A stretch of 11,687 nt of DNA from Desulfuromonadaceae bacterium UBA5613 (lineage in GTDB: Bacteria; Desulfobacterota; Desulfuromonadia; Desulfuromonadales; UBA2197), in assembly GCA_002424625.1 (NCBI GenBank), contig DIKR01000142.1, forward strand, positions 1-11,687, given 5' to 3'. Positions 7,323 to 11,687 of this stretch are shown here, piece after piece. The position numbers and the translations under genes were made by a program. Under the pieces are notes generated by a model. It was not told where the DNA came from, searched no databases, and worked only from the letters and a program-made list of their open reading frames with translations. Each line of letters begins with the position of its first letter. Position 1 is the stretch's first letter.

Positions 7323-8624
7323 CTACCTTTCCCCCTCACCCGGCCTGCGGCCACCCTCTCCTTTAGGCCCCAGAGGGTCCTCAGGGCGAGGGGAAGCCAA
7401 ATCCTCCCGCCGCACTCTCCGTAAATACTCGATCCTCTTTTGTAAAATCAACGCACCGCGCTCTGCCGGCGCGAGCTTCTCCAACTGCGCGCTGCTAATG
7501 CCAAGTTGCGCACTCGACAGCCGGGCTGCAGCTAAAGCGAGGGGCCAATCGGGCATCCCCGGCCCTTCCGGCCAGTCGGCGGCGGTGAGGAGTGGCAGGA
7601 TTTCGGCAATCCTCCCCTTGATCGCCCCGGCGGCGATGCGGATGCGGGTACTGTCGCGGGTTTCCTGCCAGCGATTCGCCGGGCCGTGCAGACGGCTCGA
7701 CCAGGCCAGGGCGGTGCGCCAGGTCGCGGGGAGGGCAAGGCGGTTACAGAAAGCCGGCGCCATGGCAAAGCCGGCATCGTCGTGGCCGTGGTGTTTGGGG
7801 TAAAGGGCCGGGTTAGTGGCAAGTTTGCCGAGATCGTGGAAGAAGGCGCAGAAGCGGGCGAGCGGCTCTATGTTTTGTGCCACCATGCTGGCAAGGACCT
7901 CGCAGTTGTGGGTAAAGAGGTCCCCTTCCGGATGATGTTCCGGGGGGCCGGCGGGGATCTGCGGCATGCGAAAGAGTTCCGGCAGCAGGTTGCGGCCGAC
8001 GTTAAATTGCAGCATCAGGGCAAAGAAGCGGTCCGGTTGCGGCTGGGCGAGGGCCTTGACCATCTCGGTGGAGAAGCGTTCGATCGGCAGCAGTTGCAAC
8101 CGTTCATTCCACTCTTCACTCTCGATGAGCGCCATCGTCTGCGGGGTCAGGGTCCAACCGCCGGCGGCAAAGCGAAAAGCACGGAAGAGGCGGGTCGGGT
8201 CAGTGCTGAAAATGCTGGTGGAACAGGGGCGCAGCTGCCGGAGATTGAGGTCGTTCACCCCCCCTAGCGGGTCATATAGCGTTCCCTCCAGATCGAGAGC
8301 GAGGGCATTGACGGTGAAATCGCGGCGGCGCAGATCGTTTTCCAATTCGCTGACGCCAGCGATGCAGGTCGCCTCGACCTTGCCGACAGCCGCCGAGTGA
8401 TAAAGGAGGATCGGCGGCGCATCCTTCGGCTCTACCTTCCGGAAGCGCCGTGTGGTCAACTCCTTTTGCGGCAAGGCAACGACGAGATCAAGATCGACGC
8501 TCTCCTTGTCAAGGAGAAGGTCACGTACCGCACCGCCGACAAGGAAGATCCGGTCGTACAGTTCCGGCGGGAAGAGGGGACGGAGATGTGCCAGGGCAGC
8601 GCAGTTGTCGAGATCTGTGCGCAT
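7323..8624 (-). CDS. cca: tRNA nucleotidyltransferase / poly(A) polymerase family with HD domain
   Basis: A 433-residue class II nucleotidyltransferase that adds or repairs the CCA end of tRNA, or less likely adds poly(A). The catalytic head has GGAVRD (30-35) and the carboxylates DLD (44-46); RRRDFTVNAL (98-107) and DPTRLFRAFRFA (141-152) are the family's nucleotide-selecting and neck motifs. A C-terminal HD phosphohydrolase domain follows, with HHPEGDLFTH (229-238) and HD at 262-263 (FFHDLGK), as in many bacterial Cca proteins. The last ~23 residues (411-433) are rich in Pro, Glu, Gly and Arg and are encoded by an inverted repeat, so they look like a recent non-native tail. The ATG overlaps the upstream regulator's stop by one base (TGATG) and has no clear ribosome site, implying translational coupling. 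CCA-adding versus poly(A) activity is not settled by sequence. Confidence 0.9.
   Translation of the reverse strand: MRTDLDNCAALAHLRPLFPPELYDRIFLVGGAVRDLLLDKESVDLDLVVALPQKELTTRRFRKVEPKDAPPILLYHSAAVGKVEATCIAGVSELENDLRRRDFTVNALALDLEGTLYDPLGGVNDLNLRQLRPCSTSIFSTDPTRLFRAFRFAAGGWTLTPQTMALIESEEWNERLQLLPIERFSTEMVKALAQPQPDRFFALMLQFNVGRNLLPELFRMPQIPAGPPEHHPEGDLFTHNCEVLASMVAQNIEPLARFCAFFHDLGKLATNPALYPKHHGHDDAGFAMAPAFCNRLALPATWRTALAWSSRLHGPANRWQETRDSTRIRIAAGAIKGRIAEILPLLTAADWPEGPGMPDWPLALAAARLSSAQLGISSAQLEKLAPAERGALILQKRIEYLRRVRREDLASPRPEDPLGPKGEGGRRPGEGER
7332..7393. repeat. Interspersed inverted-repeat element forming the 3' end of cca
   Basis: CCCCTCACCC (7332-7341) pairs with GGGCGAGGGG (7384-7393) with one mismatch. 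Inside, ACCCTCT (7353-7359) pairs perfectly with AGAGGGT (7372-7378), and GGCCTGCGGCC (7342-7352) is a small hairpin. The nested symmetry can fold as a branched structure. From memory this resembles the widespread CCCTCACCC...CCCTCTCCC family of bacterial interspersed repeats. It contains the last codons of cca and begins just after the convergent TIM-barrel gene's stop. No T-run follows, so it is not a standard terminator. Confidence 0.75.
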
Positions 8625-11434
8625 CAGGCAATCCGCACGGTCTTGTAAAGGAAATTCTTGTAGCGGAAGAAGGTCTTTTTCTCTTCGGCGGCTTCGCTGC
8701 GCGGGTCACAGGCGCGCAATAGTTCGGCGCTTTTCGGCATGGTGTCGGCGCCGGCGGCGCGGGCGATTTCGATGATCTCGATGACGATATCGCGGGTGAT
8801 GCGATTGGCCGAATAGGGTTCGTAGATGCCGCTCCAGAAGTCACTCTCCCCTTTGACGATGCGCTGGTAGATTTCGCGGGCGGCGTCGCTGGTCAGGCTC
8901 CCGCGGCTCATTTGTGACTGCGGCGGGTCAAGGGCAGTGAGAATAGAGCGGATATCGTCTTCGCTGACACTCCGCCCTTTGCGGAAGAAGAGGGCGCGGA
9001 GCAGAATGCTGCGCAGTTCACGGATGTTGCCGGTGTAGTGGTGGGCGGCCAGCAGGGCCTGGGCGCCGCGGTTCAGGGTCGGACCGTCTTCGTCGCGCTC
9101 TTCCGGTTTTTTGTAGACGCGATAGAGTTTGCCGAGGAAGTGGACGGCGAGATCAGGGATGTCTTCGCGGCGGTCATTCAAGGACGGTACCTGGATGGTC
9201 AGTTCGTTGAGGCGGTGGTAAAGGTCTTCGCGGAAATGGCCGGACTGGATCAGTCCTTTGAGATCGCGGTTGGTGGCGGCGATGAGGAGGACGCGGGCGT
9301 AGCGGGTGGTATTCTCACCGAGGCGGACAAAGCCGCCATTGTCAAGGAAGCGCAGCAGTTGCACCTGGGTCTTGGGGTCGGCATCGCCGATTTCGTCAAG
9401 GAAGACCACGCCGCCATGCGCTTCTTCGAGAATTCCCTTGCGGTCGGTGTGCGCGCCGGTGTAGGCGCCGCGTTTGTGGCCAAAAAGTTCCGAATAGGTG
9501 ATTTCGCCGCTGTAGGCAGCGATGTTGGTCTTCTTCACCGGCAGTTCGCCGCGCGGATTGATCCGCTCCTGATAGATGGCGTTGAGGCGCGAAAAGATGT
9601 TGTTAAAGAGGAACTCTTTGCCGCTGCCGGTGTCGCCGGTGATCAGGATCGACGGCAGGCCGAGGGTCGCTTCCTGCAGGCCGCTCTGCTGCCAGGTGGC
9701 GATGCGGTTGAAGAGGGGCGGAGCGATGGTCTGGATGAAGTTGACGACCTCGTTGGCCCTGGCCGATTTGCCGATGATGTTGCCGAGGATATAAGAAGAG
9801 ATCTTCGGGTCTTTATAGCCGACGTCCTTCTGCAGGCGGTTGACCTCGGTGGTCAACTGTTCGATGCGTTGCAGGTCGGAAAGGTGGCGGGAGATCATCC
9901 GCTCGATGATCATCAGGATACGGCGGTGTTCGTCAGTAAAGTAGTGGGGGCGCAGGCTGTCGAGACAGATAACCGCGATGACTTCATCGTCACAAATCAC
10001 TGGCACGGCGATCTCGCTGCGGATCGCTTCGGTAATCTCCCGATAAAAGCCGTCGCTGCGCTTCTCTTCCTGCGTATCGGTGATCAGGTGCGGTCGGCCG
10101 GTGAAAGCGACGTAACCGGTCATGCTCCGCTCTGCTGGCGGCAGATTGAGGCCGCCGACGCGATTCGGGGGGATCTTGCGCTTCAGCCAGGCTTTGCTCT
10201 TGGCGCCGAGCAGGGTGCCGTCCGCTTCCTCGACGACCAGCCAACGCTCACCCCCTTCTTCGCGTACCAGAGCGATACTGCCGGTATCGGCGTTGATCAG
10301 TTCCGTCGCCTTGGAAAGGACCCGGGTGAGGAAGGGGGCGAGGCTGTCGTATTTCTCCTTGAGGAGATCGTTGATCTCGGCGAGGACCTTGATCTCGATA
10401 TGTTCATCGCCGATCTCCTGAATAACTCGCTGCGCCATCTCGGCATGGGCTTCAAGGAGGCCCTTTTCAAAGTCGGTGAGGAGGTGGGCTTCGCGCATGT
10501 AGTAGTTAACCAGGCAGATGACCTTGCGGGTGCGCGGCTCATATCGCGGCACCACATAAAGGGACTTGAGGCCGAGTTCTTCAACAAGATAGCGCTTTTG
10601 CAGCGACTCTGAGGGGAGGTCAGTGAAATAGAGGGGGTGAAGGAGGGTGTTGTCGGTGATGATCCCCTGCCGGTTGATATAGCGGGAAAGGAGGGATTTC
10701 CCCGGTCCGAGGCTGATCAGGCGCTCATCCTCGTAAAGGAGGGCCGCTTCCCGCTCTTTCGAATAAGAGGCGACGATCTGCAGGCTTTCCTGTTCTGCGC
10801 CGGCGGAAGGGATGAGCACCGAGGCCAGGGTCAATTTGTCGATCAGGCGTACTGCCGACTTCACCATGATCAGCGCCGCCTCTTTCTTTTTGGCCTGATC
10901 GACGCGTCGCGCCAGGACGAGCTGCTGATGGTATTTGCGTGCCTGATCGACGATCGGGGCAACATCGGTCAAAAAATTCTGAAGGAGATTCAGGGACGGT
11001 TCAGCAGGAAGCTGGCCGGGATGACTGCTGTCGAGGCAGAGGACACCGATACCGCGTTCCAGATGGATCAAGGGGAGGAGCAGGGTCGCACGGATTTCAA
11101 ACCGCCGGGCAAATTCCGTCCCGCCATCGGGGAGCAGCGCGAGATCGTCAATCCGGTTGCCGGTGCGGGTCAGGTAGGCGTGGGCTTCAAGGTCGTCGGC
11201 GTTGGTCAAGGGAAAGGTTGTCACGCGCAGAGCCGCAGCGTGGGGGCCCGTCGCCGCTGCACAGGCAAGGACACCGTCGGTCAGATCTTCAAGATAAAGC
11301 CGGCAGCGCCCCTGGCGGTTGATCAGGGCGATCGCTTCGAGAAGGGCATGGAGAATGTCGTCAAGATTCTCCTTGGAGTAGGAATTGATTTTCAGGCGCA
11401 ACTGATCGAGGCGGATAGAGGTGTTGATCGGCAT
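8624..11434 (-). CDS. Sigma-54-dependent transcriptional activator with GAF domains and AAA+ domain
   Basis: A 936-residue cytoplasmic regulator. The N-terminal half appears to hold three GAF-type sensor domains, roughly residues 20-165, 190-345 and 355-515; the third has the typical ending AVPVICDDEVIAVICLDS (476-493). A short linker leads to the AAA+ domain: Walker A GDTGSGKE (600-607), ELFGHKRGAYTGA (649-661) with Tyr in place of Phe in the sigma-54-contacting GAFTGA loop, Walker B VVFLDEIGD (676-684), HFREDLYHRL (733-742), and the sensor II region TGNIREL (801-807). There is no receiver domain and no transmembrane segment. The C-terminus (about 850-936) lacks a standard Fis helix-turn-helix and instead contains SDFWSGIYEPYSANRITRD (864-882), ending FFRYKNFLYKTVRIA; from memory a similar C-terminal domain occurs in some other AAA+ sigma-54 activators. 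AGGA about 5 bases before the ATG is a modest ribosome site. It is coupled to cca by a TGATG overlap. Ligand and targets are unknown. Confidence 0.92.
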   Translation of the reverse strand: MPINTSIRLDQLRLKINSYSKENLDDILHALLEAIALINRQGRCRLYLEDLTDGVLACAAATGPHAAALRVTTFPLTNADDLEAHAYLTRTGNRIDDLALLPDGGTEFARRFEIRATLLLPLIHLERGIGVLCLDSSHPGQLPAEPSLNLLQNFLTDVAPIVDQARKYHQQLVLARRVDQAKKKEAALIMVKSAVRLIDKLTLASVLIPSAGAEQESLQIVASYSKEREAALLYEDERLISLGPGKSLLSRYINRQGIITDNTLLHPLYFTDLPSESLQKRYLVEELGLKSLYVVPRYEPRTRKVICLVNYYMREAHLLTDFEKGLLEAHAEMAQRVIQEIGDEHIEIKVLAEINDLLKEKYDSLAPFLTRVLSKATELINADTGSIALVREEGGERWLVVEEADGTLLGAKSKAWLKRKIPPNRVGGLNLPPAERSMTGYVAFTGRPHLITDTQEEKRSDGFYREITEAIRSEIAVPVICDDEVIAVICLDSLRPHYFTDEHRRILMIIERMISRHLSDLQRIEQLTTEVNRLQKDVGYKDPKISSYILGNIIGKSARANEVVNFIQTIAPPLFNRIATWQQSGLQEATLGLPSILITGDTGSGKEFLFNNIFSRLNAIYQERINPRGELPVKKTNIAAYSGEITYSELFGHKRGAYTGAHTDRKGILEEAHGGVVFLDEIGDADPKTQVQLLRFLDNGGFVRLGENTTRYARVLLIAATNRDLKGLIQSGHFREDLYHRLNELTIQVPSLNDRREDIPDLAVHFLGKLYRVYKKPEERDEDGPTLNRGAQALLAAHHYTGNIRELRSILLRALFFRKGRSVSEDDIRSILTALDPPQSQMSRGSLTSDAAREIYQRIVKGESDFWSGIYEPYSANRITRDIVIEIIEIARAAGADTMPKSAELLRACDPRSEAAEEKKTFFRYKNFLYKTVRIA

Positions 11435-11449
11435 GGAATCCTGCTTTCA

Positions 11450-11470
11450 CTGTGTCGTTAAGCTACACAG
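11450..11470. promoter_or_regulatory. Operator-like inverted repeat at the activator promoter
   Basis: CTGTGT (11450-11455) and ACACAG (11465-11470) are perfect complementary arms around nine bases. The site covers the predicted transcription start (about 11466) and lies 15 bases upstream of the start codon, a typical place for a dimeric repressor or autoregulator. No family can be assigned. Confidence 0.4.
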
Positions 11471-11472
11471 AG

Positions 11473-11501
11473 AGTATAGGGGATAAACGGGTGCAGGTAA
11501 A
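11473..11501 (-). promoter_or_regulatory. Putative sigma70 promoter for the activator-cca operon
   Basis: On the minus strand TTTACC (11496-11501) is followed after exactly 17 bases by TATACT (11473-11478), matching four and five of six consensus bases. It would serve both the activator and cca. The gene for a sigma-54 activator is thus itself apparently sigma70-transcribed. Confidence 0.55.
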
Positions 11502-11556
11502 CGGGAGAAAATGGATCGAGGTGCAAAGGGTTTTTCACGGAGAGCGTACTATTTGC

Positions 11557-11585
11557 TTTACAGGAAAAGGCTCTTCGTGTAATTT
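11557..11585 (+). promoter_or_regulatory. Putative promoter for tRNA-Ser
   Basis: TTTACA (11557-11562) matches five of six -35 bases. Two -10 placements are possible: TGTAAT (11578-11583, five of six, but a short 15-base spacer) or TAATTT (11580-11585, weaker, 17-base spacer). Either would start transcription within a few bases of the tRNA 5' end. Confidence 0.4.
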
Positions 11586-11596
11586 GCCAAACCTGC

Positions 11597-11687
11597 GGAG
11601 AGATGTCCGAGTGGTTTAAGGAGCACGCCTGGAAAGTGTGTGTACGTTAATAGCGTACCGAGGGTTCGAATCCCTCTCTCTCCTCCA
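11597..11687 (+). tRNA. tRNA-Ser (anticodon GGA), CCA encoded
   Basis: The acceptor stem GGAGAGA (11597-11603) pairs with TCTCTCC near the 3' end. The anticodon arm is CACGC-CTGGAAA-GTGTG with anticodon GGA, reading UCC and UCU. The long variable arm GTACG-TTAATAG-CGTAC is a perfect 5-bp stem, the hallmark of class II tRNAs such as tRNA-Ser. The T arm is GAGGG-TTCGAAT-CCCTC. The terminal CCA is genome-encoded, so Cca would be needed for repair and not for first synthesis of this tRNA. The base before CCA (position 73) is T by this fold, where I recall G in most bacterial tRNA-Ser. The window ends exactly at the CCA, so its terminator is not visible. Confidence 0.97.

Noticed and set aside
7332..7393. 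Rho-independent terminator for the symporter operon or cca
   Set aside because: The element is a strong hairpin but no T-run follows it on either strand, and it matches an interspersed-repeat pattern better.
9038..10612. A 524-codon open frame on the plus strand opposite the sigma-54 activator
   Set aside because: It is antisense to well-conserved GAF and AAA+ motifs and its product has no recognisable motif. Long antisense frames are common in GC-rich DNA.
4419..11596. Sigma-54 (-24/-12) promoters controlled by the local activator
   Set aside because: I looked for GG-N10-GC within TGGCAC...TTGC patterns in the intergenic stretches. Candidates such as 4559-4569 and 11512-11524 have the wrong spacing, so no target promoter in this window is claimed.

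Overview
The window reads as a chromosomal housekeeping segment of a GC-rich, probably anaerobic bacterium. The best guess is the class Desulfuromonadia (Geobacter/Desulfuromonas-like former deltaproteobacteria). This rests on the gene set (a ubiX/ubiA quinone pair, a two-subunit acetate-type Na+ symporter, a large GAF-AAA+ sigma-54 activator beside a CCA-type tRNA nucleotidyltransferase) and on general protein style. It is inference, not a database result. No transposase, integrase, phage gene or CRISPR array is visible.

Layout. (1) 1-1553, minus strand: ubiA (prenyltransferase) then ubiX (flavin prenyltransferase, cut by the window edge). They are separated by a roughly 80-bp inverted-repeat element, and a sigma70-like promoter lies upstream of ubiA. 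(2) 1703-1849, plus strand: a 48-residue protein of unknown function, transcribed divergently from ubiA and stopping 7 bp from the convergent helicase gene. (3) 1857-4415, minus strand: a DinG-type Fe-S helicase carrying an N-terminal RadC/JAB domain with an apparently complete JAMM metal-site motif. (4) 4416-4624: a divergent promoter region with good sigma70-like promoters on each strand. (5) 4625-7317, plus strand: an operon of a small two-TM symporter subunit, a large SSS-family permease overlapping it by one base, and a xylose-isomerase-like TIM-barrel protein. (6) 7323-11434, minus strand: a translationally coupled pair, a 936-residue GAF/AAA+ sigma-54 activator followed by a tRNA nucleotidyltransferase whose last ~23 codons come from an interspersed inverted repeat. 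A promoter and an operator-like inverted repeat precede the activator. (7) 11597-11687, plus strand: a class II tRNA-Ser(GGA) with encoded CCA and an apparent U at discriminator position 73.

How the genes work together. UbiA and UbiX fit quinone (probably menaquinone) synthesis. The symporter pair would take up a small carboxylate such as acetate. The activator-cca pair joins a sensor-regulator to tRNA 3'-end maintenance on one transcript, and a tRNA gene lies beside its promoter on the opposite strand. The most unusual items are the JAB-DinG fusion, the atypical C-terminus of the sigma-54 activator, the palindrome at its promoter, and the two GC-rich repeat elements, one of which has become coding sequence.
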